Below, piece after piece: positions 22,355 through 32,807 of a DNA stretch of 64,000 bases. Below the pieces are notes generated by a model that was not told the origin of the DNA, ran no database searches, and saw only the letters and a program-made list of their open reading frames with translations. Made by a program: the position numbers and the translations under genes. The stretch's first letter is position 1. Every line of letters begins with the position of its first letter. The stretch comes from Pisolithus tinctorius (Eukaryota > Basidiomycota > Agaricomycetes > Boletales > Pisolithaceae), in assembly GCA_024663395.1 (NCBI GenBank), contig JANFAH010000020.1, positions 124,001-188,000 on the forward strand, read 5' to 3'.

Positions 22355-24208
22355 TTATGATTCGTCGGCCTTCGCCTTTTTCGCCACCGCAATAGTTGGA
22401 ACACTTGCGCCCCGTATGCCAACGTCGGGTCCACCGTCAGGTTCGATGGCTCGCTTGCGTTTTTCACCCACTTGTTCCTCGCCAGCGGGTTTGCTGGGGC
22501 TGGTATCGTTGTCTTTCGGTTTTGGATCTGTCACTGTGACCATCTCCGCCACGACCACTTTGGCGACCTCCGCGACCACCCCCACGACCGCCGCGTCCTC
22601 CACGACCCCCACGACCCCCACGAGAGGACGACCCGTTACGAAGCTGTGAGCGGGAGAGAGCAGAACGTGCCGCAAAGTTTTGCACGCTCGATTTGGAATG
22701 GTTCTCTTCTTCTCTGCAAAAATGTTATGGCAGTAATGACGAGGGGAAGCATGGGGAACGTACCATCTGGGATAGACCATTCGACTTCTTTTGAATTCAC
22801 AGTCTTGACGTGTTCCTTTACATAGGCAATTTCGTCCTCTGTGAGAGCCTTGTCGAATCCTACAAAGCCATGATCGTCTCCTTTCGAGAATTGGATATAA
22901 GGAACACGTGCAAATCGTTCGCGGAGCGGGGCCTGAGCAAGCAAGATTAGTGCGTCACAATAAACGTGGCCATGGTTAATATTCACAACTTTATCTCAGT
23001 GAAATTGACATCTCCCCCACAGCCTATGAATTTAAGAGTTGCCCCTTGGATGAATGGCACGTCCTCCTCTTTCACGTACCCGACGTTGTCGTCGTCGTCA
23101 TACACACGGATCTTGCTACCCATGAACTCCAAGTATATTTCGGGTTTCTCCTTTTTCTTTCCATTGGCTTTTCCTTTCGACGCATCCTCCATATCCCTAA
23201 AAGCGTTAAATCCTTTTCGGTTAATTTTATCCTTGCGAAGTTTGGCGGCTTTTCCAGTAAGGCCTTTTTCCTTGATCTTCATGTCACAGTAGGCACCTCT
23301 GTCGGAGGCAAGAGTGAGCCTCAACCAGTAAGTTTTCAGTCGGAAGACCCACTTAGACATGGTCAACAATTCCTCGCCGTTCCAAGTCGGCTTAGGATCT
23401 GCGTTCAGAAAGGCTTCCACAGATGACATGTTGGCGAATTCAACGAACACGGAACCCTGTTGAGGCGAGAGCAAGTTGAATGTCATCTTATCAACCATTG
23501 TAGCGACAAAACGACAAACCTTGAACTCCTTGCTTCCATCCGTGCGGCGCATCCTGACGGCGTTAACCTCGCCATACTTCGCAAAGAAATCTTCCAACTC
23601 CTTCTGCATGCCGGGTTCTTCATTTCCAAACCCTTTCTACGATCCCCTTAGTCGATGTTGCATGGCTCGCTTCCCGGACGCAGAACCAGGGTGAGACTTA
23701 CTGCGTATACACTACGTTCGAACTGGCCCTTAGGCGGCGCTACTTCCGTGCGCCGTCGTAAGTTCTCGCCCTTTTCGTCCACCTCAAGTTCCGTACTCTC
23801 GCGGAGGGCGCGTAAATGAATTCGTGCCCTTTTTCAGTGTACTCTCGCATACGCTTGAATGATGTGATAGTTTTGATGGGAACCCAATGTTCTTCATTGG
23901 CGGTGTGAAGGGTCCACATGAATCTTTCATTTGTAATGATGAGCGTTCTGTGAGGGAAACAGCAGATGAATTTACTTGTCGAATGGAAGGTTGGAATCTG
24001 CGAAGTAAAATTCCACTACAAGAAAATTGAACGAGGTCTGTCGAAAACTAATAATAGGGTAAAACTTACTTTGTCGCCGGGCGCCTTCCAGCAACTGTTC
24101 ATCGTTTGAATCACTACCGCCCATACCTTCCTTTTCTGCTGTTGCAGCTGTCTCGCCATTAGTGAGGAGAGCCTCCTCCGGTTGAGCGGGTTGAGATTCG
24201 GCAGACAT
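22355..24208 (-). CDS. La-type RNA-binding protein (La motif, RRM, C-terminal RRM)
   Basis: La proteins bind the UUU-3'OH end of RNA polymerase III transcripts, protecting pre-tRNAs in the nucleus. On the minus strand: an acidic N-terminus (MSAESQPAQPEEALL), then after an intron the La motif starting EFYFADSNLPFDK and continuing FMWTLHTANEEHWVPI; an RRM with FFAKYGEVNAVRMRR and GSVFVEFANMSSVEAFL; a basic linker GLTGKAAKLRKDKINRKGF; and a second RRM-like domain (EIYLEFMGSKIRVY, PYIQFSKGDDHGFVGF). The last exon encodes an RGG box, then in another frame a KRKR-containing basic tail ending KKAKADES. A 52-base GTGGTC...ACAG stretch inside the RGG box can be spliced to join the two frames. The two acceptors of the intron before this exon lie 2 bases apart, giving further options. 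Domain order is that of a full La protein. Confidence 0.87.
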
Positions 24209-25936
24209 AGGAAACCAAATGAGTAAGATGTGATGCGACAGACAAGGTGGAGATAACGATGCGAGTCAGCCAGAAGATATCAGCACCAAATATCAAGCTT
24301 TCAAGCTTGGAGTGGTGACGACGTTCTACCAAATATCGACTTGGTTCGATTATCTACGTTCGGCTAAACCCGGCGTTCCTGGATTAATTCTTATGCGTTG
24401 TTGTATTCTCATAGTAATAGTACTGTCTCTACAGGCTCCCGCCGTACTTCCACCGGCGGGGGTTTTGGTATCAATGTGTGCGGCTGCTAACACTGAAGAC
24501 TGTCAGGTTCTCGATCGTCCTTACAGATCTGAAAAACAAAAAAAGAAGAGAATGATTGAGTTGTATGACGAGTGCCCTCTTCCTCTTATACCTGGCAGGA
24601 TACAATCCGTCACCCCACGGTTCTCCACTTACCTGAGGAAATGTAGCACTTCACTACCACTTTCATGGAGAACGCAGCTTTTCGTGGCGGTAACAGGCAT
24701 TTCTCCGTGCACATAAGGCTTCAGGAGCCTGGGGAGGGTGAGCGCTCGAACATAATAAGCCTGCGAAACAGGGCATGGATTCCAGGAGGGTATTGCAACC
24801 TCAAAGCAACAACTACTTGTACAGAATCACGTAGAAATTTCTACTTCATCAGAAAACGAGTGGTTACGCAGAGCTGAAGAAGATCGACTGATTTCGGTCA
24901 CTCGTAATGGGGCTCTAAGGTTCGGACCGACGCTGTCGGCCGCACGTCGCTTGTTCAATATTCTTCTGACATTTCTTCTACGTATCTCATTTCTGTTTGA
25001 CCTAGTTCTTACCCACACCCGTTCGTGCTGATATTGCATGCCTGCTATCCCTACTATAAAAAGGGCCATGCATCCTAACGTACGGGGATGCATTTCCTAC
25101 CTACCTGATATACAGGCCTTGGTGTTCTGGAATTTTGAAGTACCTTGAGGAGAAGCTCCTTTCGTAGTGTCGTCGCAAGTGCTACACTTCGCTGTCGCCA
25201 CTACAGGGGCACTCCAGTAATGAATCATCGACAGAGAGGCGTTGTATACCAAGGCCATCTGTTTCGCAGTCGCTCCTCTGGTATTACAATGCCGGCTGCG
25301 AAGAAAGCGGGCTGAGCTAGTTGCTGCTATCAAATGTGGAAAAGCGAAACTTCTTGCCAGATTTATCACGTTGATCGACATTTCCGTCTGGAACTACCGC
25401 CATTTTACGCCGATACCTATCAGCCTCATCTTGTGAGACGAGTGCCGCGGAAACAGGCACCTTTATAGGCATCACCGTGGATGGGTGACCTAGGTCCTAC
25501 AGGCCATCCAAGATACACCCATCTGGTGGCCGTAGGCAAGGTTCGCTCTATTTGCGTACGGCTCAAAACACAACACACAAACCAGATTGCGCATCGTCGA
25601 CGGCATGGTGCGCATGATAGCGCATGTTCAGCTTGCGTCGCTGCTTAGCACTGAACGGAAGCGAAGAACGGACCAGAGCTCGTCCAAGGCCCGAACAGTG
25701 AAGTGAATGAGTTTTCCGTGTACGGTTAGCTGGGAAAAGTCGTTCTCACCATGCTAGCATGCAATGGATAGTCTGCATCAGCCCTCAACTTCACGAGCAA
25801 GTGGACCACCTTCTCCGTTCCTGTCGCCTCTACCCTCGGTAGGTCGCACACTCACCGTACTCCCCCTCGGGGGCTCAAGGATGACTCAGTACATCCTAGC
25901 AAAACCCTACTCCCGTCTGCCGTACTAGTCCCAACT
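24209..25936. other. 1.7-kb region without a recognised gene
   Basis: Holds the La promoter at its left end. Frames such as 24312-24716 (plus, 134 codons, hydrophobic start) and 25097-25381 (minus, 94 codons) are open but show no family motif or clear splice pattern. A CTATAAAAAG lies near 25052. Could hide a small, fast-evolving or lineage-specific gene; I cannot support one. Confidence 0.4.
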
Positions 25937-27966
25937 ATGCAAGTCGTTCTATCAACAGAGCAGACCATCCTCGCAACTGCCGTTGTCTCTATTTTGTGCG
26001 CGTTACTTTATCTGATGCGCCCACCGAAAGGCCTTCCTCCGGGCATTACTGGGCCTAGATGTTTATCAGAACTTCCCAAAGAAAAAGCATGGCTGAAGGT
26101 GCAGGAATGGAACCGCCAGTATGGTGCGTGACCCGGCTCGTCGGTCAACTGATCTTATGTGGAGAACCATGCTGCGGTTAGGTGATATTGCTTCTGGGTA
26201 TTTTCTCGGGTCCACAACCATCATCGTTGGCTCTGCGAAGATTGCTGCGGAACTCCTTGAAAAGCGTAGCGTGAACTATTCTGATCGTCCGCAGTCGGTT
26301 ATGGCCGGTGAGCTATCGGGGTGGGGAAAGATCATGTTACTTTCCCGATACAATGACTGGTTCCGCACTCATCGAAAGTGGATCGCGCAAGAGATAGGGA
26401 GCTATGATCTGGTCAAGAAGTTTAACGGATTGATTGAGTTCAAGACCCGTAGATTTCTTCAGTGCGTACTTGATGACCCGGAACAACTGCAGGCCCACGT
26501 TCGCAAGTAAGTGTTTTAAGACTCGTCGCTATTATGTGACCAGTGGTGACGCTTGTCTCAGGAATTTCACGTCCATCATACTCCGCATTACTTATGGATA
26601 TAAAACTATAGAAGGAGACGACCCTCTGGTAGACTTGGCTCACTTAGCAAACTCACAACTTTCCCTGAGCACAGCACCGGTGTTTACTACGTGGACTTGG
26701 TGCATTCGTGTAGGTGGTTTGTGTTCTGGATATCGCCACGACCCATCATGTCCACAGTGAAGTACCTACCCTCATGGCTTCCAGGGGCAGGCTTCAAACG
26801 AAAAGCCAAAGAATATGCCGTTGTCATCCGTGATTTGGTTGAAATTCCTCACAATTGGTTGAAAAACCAACTGGTAAGTCTGCCAGGTGGCGTGCCCTAG
26901 TTATGCCACCGCACTGACTGCTGCCCAGGCGGCCGGTACTACTTTGCCGTCGTTTGCTGCCCGCCTATTGAGCACGCCTGATCTGACAGAGGAGTTTGAA
27001 GATAGTGTAAAGTGGGCATCAGCAACCTTGTATCAGGGTAACATCTGCTGCGCTAGTGTGTTCCGTGTGCTGACGTTCTCTATAGGTGGTGCGGACACCG
27101 TAAGTGCCATCGAGTGCGACAAACAACTTGATTGTTTACAACCTTCGGTATTGTATTTATTGTTCAGGCGAACTCTGTTGCCTATGGCTTCTATCTTGCG
27201 ATGACCCTTTATCCATGTGTCATGAAGAAAGCACAGGCTGAACTCGACGCCGTTGTCGGGGCCAAAAGATTGCCAACGTTTTCTGACCGTCCTAATCTGC
27301 CTTACTTGGAAGCGTTGCTCACGGAGCTTCTTCGATGGCATTGTCCTGCTCCCTTGAGTACGCCCGTTCAGGTATTTGGTTACTTTGCTTACTAAATGGC
27401 CAGCTTAGCGATAAGATACACCGGGAGTGACGACACATACGAGGGATATTTCATCCCAGGGGGTTCTTACGTCGTTGTCAATATTTGGTGCGTACATAAT
27501 TGATCTGGCTCTAGGGATGTGCAGACTGAGAGAGTAAGGGCGATGCTTCGCGATGAACGCACCTATACGGATCCCTTGGAGTTCAAGCCTGAGCGGTTTC
27601 TAGGCGATAATCCGGAGCAGGATCCAAGAAATGCCTGTTTTGGCTTCGGTCGAAGGTGGACAGTCGTTTCACTGACGCTGCGAATACAATGATCTCTAAC
27701 TAAGATCAATGGCATAGGCGATGCCCAGGTAAGTGGTTGGGACACGCAAAGCGGTATCCTAGCACCTGCCTGATCGTTCCCCAGGTTATTTCCTCGGAAG
27801 TTCCTCTGTTTGGCTTATGTGCGCTCAAGCTCTCGCCGTATTCGACATCTCCAAGTGCTTCGAGAATGGAGTCGAGATTACCCCCGAGGTGAATTTGGTG
27901 GGGGAAACTATTTGGTACGCCATACCTCAGCCGGTTGCTTGTTCTCGTCTTATGATGGGTACATAG
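25937..27966 (+). CDS. cytochrome P450 monooxygenase
   Basis: A haem-thiolate monooxygenase of the ER membrane. It begins MQVVLSTEQTILATAVV, a membrane anchor, followed by the proline hinge PPKGLPPG. Exon 1 (25937-26123) joins in frame to exon 2 (26182-26506) as EWNRQYG/DIASGYFLGS. Later: KYLPSWLPGAGFKRKA, the I-helix GGADTANS, the K-helix ELLRW (E-x-x-R), YEGYFIPGG, the PERF motif (FKPERF), and the haem loop FGFGRRRCPG, whose Cys codon lies on a tiny 11-base exon between two introns. The end is WLMCAQALAVFDISK...TIWYAIPQ. Near 26685-26760 the frame is ambiguous: one frame is open through to KYLPSW by splicing at 26711, while the better-matching residues GVYYVDL lie in another frame, suggesting a one-base change. 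The 3' end and downstream flank were the template for degraded copies further on. Substrate unknown; the neighbour is PAL. Confidence 0.85.
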
Positions 27967-28575
27967 TCACCAAGCACCGTTCAAGTGTTCCATTAAGCCT
28001 CGTTCTGCGGAGGCCTTGGCTGTCCTCCGGAGGACTTTTTATTCCTCGATCATGAGATAGGTGCAAATTCACACAATTGACCCACTACCTTGGACCACTA
28101 CTTGGACCACTACTTCCATACAACTCCCTGATCCAAATCGTACGAGCGGCGTGCGAAGCCGCCAATTTTGGGGACGTTTCATATTCAAGGGAGGATGTTA
28201 TCGGGCTCCATGCTTAGTAATCAAGCCGTTTCCTTTCTTGAAATGAAATTCCGTTGTGATCATCTCGCAAGCACAGCACTTAAAACGCACGAGCCACCGG
28301 TGGTCAAACAGGAGCGGGCCAAGTGACAAGATTGCCTGTGTCATCCCCATTGACACGTCATGTGCTCAACTGAGTCGATACCCAGCCCGTGAAAACTCGG
28401 GGGACAAACATTTTGCAGACTTGCCTAATGCTAATGGCGTCCAGAAGGCCGTCCGGGGGCCTTGCATTACTTGTACGGCATCCACGAGAGAATCCGGGGG
28501 CATTGCATTCCTTGAACATATATAATGTGGACCTCCGTTCTGGCTTATGTTCTCGTGCTTCCAGTAATCGGCACC
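27967..28575. other. intergenic with repeat flank
   Basis: The first 200 bases (motif GTTCTGCGGAGGCCTTGG near 28000-28020) recur behind the P450 relics at about 32,600-32,760 and 50,040-50,200. No gene frame; the right part would be the PAL promoter. A stretch near 28300 (GTCAAACAGGAGCGGGCC) recurs near 61,100. Confidence 0.5.
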
Positions 28576-31123
28576 ATGTCCGCTCACTTGTCTTACGTTA
28601 ACCAGCACTTGGAATCAGTTCGGTCATATGCTCGTGGTCAGAAAACCGCGGTCATCGACGGCCACAGTGTCGATGTGCCCGCAGTAGTGGCTGTCTCTCG
28701 GTTAGTCCTACAGAAATATGAGCGTCGCTATCTGACCCGGTTGACTATTGTAGCGATGCTCATCTTCCCCGTATTGACTCCTCTCCAGAAAAACAGCGAG
28801 AAATCGCCGACGCAGTCGCCGTCGTCGCAAAGCTAGCGTTAGGTGAACAAAGCCAATATGGGGTTACTACCGGCTTCGGAGGGAGCGGTGAGTTCGGCGG
28901 CCGTTTCGCCATGTAAATTGATCCTCATCCCCCGACCTCGTCTATTTCAGCGACCACGCGGACCAAACAAACCGCGCTTCTACAGAAGGCGCTCATCGCG
29001 CACTGCCAAGCTGGCATCACTCCCGCTTTTAGAAACGGACAAGTTCTCACCCCTGAAGAGCAGGACCTATTGTTTCCCCAAGATTGGGTCCGTGGTGTGA
29101 TGTTCGTTCGACTTAATTCTCTCATTCGTGCCCAATCTGGGACGCGTTGGGTCGTCATCGAGGGTTTATACAAATTACTGCTCCACGACGTTGCACCTTG
29201 TGTTCCGCTCCGTCAAAGCATAAGTGCATCGGGAGATATAGGTCCCCTTGCGTATATATCCGGCATCTTGACTGGTCATCCTGACAATTATGCGTGGCAT
29301 GGTCAAGGGTAATTCTATTTAAGTCCTCGTCATCGCGGTTTTGCACTTATGGCACTCGTAGCGCGGAACGCAGGGTGTATGATTCCCCCACTATTCTGCA
29401 GAAGATCGGGTTGCAACCGATCGAGTTCATTGCTAAAGAAGGCCTTTCATTAATAAACGGCACGGGTGCTTCCAGTGCTGTTGCATGCTTGGGGATGCAT
29501 GACTGCCACATCATTGGCGTCGCTCCCAGGTTTTGTCCTTCGGTAATCCGGTCTTGATTTGACTTTGAGATGTGGTCGTGCTCAAGTTCCATATTAGCGG
29601 TCGAGGTGGTCAAAGGGTTCCAGGAACCATTTAATCCATACCTGCACGAGGCTGCTCGCCCGCACCCAGGCCAAATCGAAGCTGCAGCCAATATTCGTCG
29701 TGTTCTCCTGTCTTCCAAGCTCGCACGACCTCATCATGTCGAGTCTGACCCCGAGGCAGCGCTACGACAGGACAGATATTGTTTACGTTCCTCTCCACAG
29801 TGGCTCGGACCCCAGCTTGAGGACCTGCTTGTCGCGCAGAAGATATTGGATGTAGAGCTGAATTCGACAACAGACAACCCCATTGTCGACGTGCAGAAAG
29901 AATATTTGCATCATGGTGCGAACTTTATGGCTATGGCCGTGACTTCTGTAGGCAGCCACTTTCTTTGAGGATTGTCTTTTGTTCATGAATCCTAGGCAAC
30001 AGAGAAAATGCGGCTGGCGGTACACCATATAGGTACGCTCTGACCGCCTCCGGGGGCACACAGAATTGATATTCTGTCACAAGCCAAGTTGTCGTTTGCT
30101 CAGCTCACTGAATTGCTGAACCACTCCACGAACTCTGGATTGCCTCCCAATCTCGCAGTTGGCGAGCCTAGCGTCGACTATAGTCTAAAGGGCGCGGATG
30201 TTGCTGCCGCCGCCTACCTCTCCGGTGGGTTGAGAACGGGTCAGACAGTACTGTTACTCATTATTCATTCTTTTAGAGATGGCGTACCTAGCCAATCCTG
30301 TCAGCACCCACGTTCTTTCTGCCGAGATGCACAACCAGTAAGTGCCTTCGTATAGACTACGGCTGATGTACAATGACGTACTCGTGCAGGTCTGTTAACT
30401 CTCTTGCTCTGATAAGCGGGCGTTATACCCTCGAGGCAGTCAAGCTTTGTTTCATGGCAAGTCTCATCACATCCCTACCAAGCGTCCCTGCCAGCGATAC
30501 TCATGGTCATACAGTTGATGTCAACCCACATCTTCGCTCTCTGCCAGGCAGCTGATCTTCGGATCATGGAGGCGACGTTCCGTAGCAAGCTCTTTTCCGT
30601 ACTTCGCACCGAGACTGCCGTGCACCTCCCTGGTGTCCGGTTTGACGACGACTTCTTCACACGCCTCAACAATCGTCTGATCGTGCTCTTGAACGGGTCT
30701 ACTGATCAGGATTCCGCGACTCGTTTCGAACGCGTAATGAATGACCTTGCGTCTACTCTCATATCCCTTCTCAATAATGAGACCACCACCATGGGTGTAC
30801 CTCTTAGAGCCGTCAACCAGTGGCGCGTATCACTCACCGCACACGCCCGTCAGATTTTTGTGGCAACCAGGGCGGCTTATGCAAAGTCCCCTGATGCCGG
30901 AGCAAAGCTGCTCGGCAGAACAGGCATGCTTTATACGCATGTTCGGGGGGTGTTAGGGGTGAAGCTGCATTGGGGGGACCCGGCCATGGACAAGACAACG
31001 ATCGGGTCGGAAATCGCGAAAATTTTCCGATCGTGGAAGTCGCCTGAGATGGCGGAGCTGATGGTCAGGATTTTGGTGGGTTCAGATGGGGATTTGGGTG
31101 GTATTACTCGCACGAAACTTTGA
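28576..31123 (+). CDS. aromatic amino acid ammonia-lyase (PAL family)
   Basis: Removes ammonia from phenylalanine (or tyrosine) to give cinnamate (or coumarate), using an autocatalytic MIO group. Exons read in frame from MSAHLSYVNQHLES: 28576-28700, 28754-28887, 28951-29308, 29362-29542, 29570-29947, 29996-30031, 30082 onward, then from 30515 to the stop at 31121-31123. Hallmarks: QYGVTTGFGGS (catalytic Tyr loop), SISASGDIGPL with the MIO triad Ala-Ser-Gly at 29226-29234, NGTGASSAV, ARPHPGQIE, QDRYCLRSSPQW (carboxylate-binding Arg), ELNSTTDNP, HHGANFM, and FALCQAADLR. The intron at 30457-30514 has a GC donor (GCAAGT). The specificity loop reads LIAHCQAG where many fungal enzymes have a His-Gln pair. 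No frameshift or stop was found. It sits next to the P450, as in phenylpropanoid-type pathways; the true substrate is open. Confidence 0.92.
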
Positions 31124-31384
31124 ATTCTCCTGGTCCGCCCCTGGCGGGAATTAATTCGCGTGACTGCGGATGTTGGGGAATACCTGCTCATGTTGAAATT
31201 CTGACCTACGTAAATATCTTTTATAGCTAACATTTTTGTTAGAGTTCACGCATTCGCGTTGGAACTAGACTACAAACCATCATGAGTAAAGTTTTTCAGC
31301 TAAGCGTGTCCCGGGGGATACGTGCAAAGGAAGTTCGTTTTAAGTCATTATCACTGAGCGGCCATGATTGCCGAAAGCAAGTGC
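31124..31384. other. PAL 3' flank
   Basis: 260 bases with no gene; right of it the first relic set of the duplicated region begins. Confidence 0.4.
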
Positions 31385-31735
31385 GATAACAGCGGAGCTT
31401 GTCACACGCAATGCAGAGCCGTGTATTGCTTCTTTTCTTACCCCACGCTTCATCAATGGTCGATAGTTTGACGCTTCAGTTCGAGGACGATGTGAAGGCT
31501 GAGTTCGTTCGCTTGACGGCTTCCATTCAGCCGAGATTATTGAAGTTCTGTTGCCCCGAGCCTTGGGTCCCAGTGGATGTGCTGCCATGCACGCTCACTG
31601 GGAAGCTGAACTGTAAATGTTTGCAGGAATTTTTCCATAGACTGCCACCATCTACGCAGAACGAGCTTGCGATGCTTGCCACATCACAGCACAGCAGGCC
31701 ACCGGACCAATAACGACCGAAACATACTGTGCGAT
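31385..31735 (+). pseudogene. NRPS-type adenylation domain, C-terminal relic (copy 1)
   Basis: The last part of an adenylation domain: SLTLQFEDDVKAEFVRLTAS, then WVPVDVLPCTLTGKLN, which is the A10-like P-x-T-x-T-G-K-L signature, followed by FFHRLPPSTQNEL. The upstream AAELVTRNAEPCIASFL part is in a different frame, so there is at least one indel near 31,450; internal stops occur. Nothing of the nucleotide-binding core remains in this copy. The same sequence, more complete, lies at 58,200-59,960. It is followed directly by a P450 relic, as in the third copy. Confidence 0.7.
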
Positions 31736-32199
31736 CCGCCGCTGAAGTAGCTTGTGCCACTGTCAAGATGCTTCTGAAGTTTCCTTTTTGACACCTACTT
31801 TCCTTCCAAAGGCTGACTGGACCTCAAGCGCTCGGGACGGGGATATTGGAGTGTCTCATGTAGCACTTATACTTCTGGGCCGGCTGTCGGCCGTTCTTCG
31901 TCTATCTCGATTACGACGCCGCTCTGTCTACAGATACGCATAAGCCCCTGTCAAACAACGGAATTAATTAGAGAACCTTAACTTCTCATGCCCCAGAAGA
32001 GCGATCATCTAATACTCGGGTGTTAGCCCAACATCCAAGAATCGCACGTCGGAAGACTCACCCGGCTGAACGTAGCGTTGCATTCGGGACAGACTCAGGC
32101 CCAACTCTGCGAGTCCGGACGTTACAGCGGGGAATCACAGCTGAGGTGGAGAATGCAATTTTGTCGTGCGTTGGTGTCGATTGGGATCTGCTTCCCTTA

Positions 32200-32590
32200 A
32201 CAACGTCTTTCCGCATCCACCCGCGAACTGAGAGAGTATACTTCATGATGATCGCACCTATACGGGGTTTCTATGTGATGATCCGGAGGAGGATACAATA
32301 AATTCTTGTTTTGGCTTCGGTTGAAGGTGGGGAAGTGGTTTCTCCAAGATGATACTCGGGTAAGTAGTTGGGACATGCAAAGCGATAATCCTAGCACCTT
32401 CCTGATTGTTCCCAGGTTATTTCCTCGGAAGGTCGTCCGTTTGATTCACGTGTGCCAAGGACTCGCCGTATTGGACATCTCCAAGTACGTTGAGAATGGA
32501 GTTGAGATTACCCCCGAGGTGAACTTGACGGGAGAAACTATCTGGTACGTTATACCACCTATTCTCGTCATATGATAAGTACATAGCCAC
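32200..32590 (+). pseudogene. P450 3'-end relic (copy 1)
   Basis: A degraded copy of the final exons of the P450 gene at 25,937-27,966. Retained are ACCTATACGG, TTGTTTTGGCTTCGGT (now followed by TGA, so the haem loop is destroyed), the splice site and flank GGTAAGTAGTTGGGAC, the exon YVENGVEITPEVNLTGETIW, and the end before the old stop. The roughly 170 bases after it match the 3' flank of the parent gene. It has lost the haem Cys and everything upstream of the last conserved region. Confidence 0.75.
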
Positions 32591-32807
32591 CAAGGGTGTT
32601 CCATTGGGTCTCGTTCTGCGGAGGTCTTGGGTCTCCTCCGAGGGGACTCTTCGTTCCTCTATCGTGGGATGGGTGCATACTCGCACAATTGACTCACCTA
32701 ATGTGATATTCATCGCTAGTTGTGGAAATGCAGTCGCACTGCAAGCAAAGCTCCCCATCTAGAGATCGTAGCGTGCGGAGTCGCCAATCCCCGACGCTGC
32801 TTGATTA

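Noticed and set aside
22416..22649. Ser/Thr-rich plus-strand ORF opposite the RGG box
   Set aside because: Antisense reading of a glycine/arginine repeat gives Pro/Thr-rich frames by composition.
24312..24716. 134-codon plus-strand ORF with hydrophobic start
   Set aside because: No family, no promoter or intron support; possible chance frame.
25470..25500. GGATGGGTGACC, resembling the internal control part of 5S rRNA
   Set aside because: Flanking sequence does not fit a 5S gene and no other part is recognisable.
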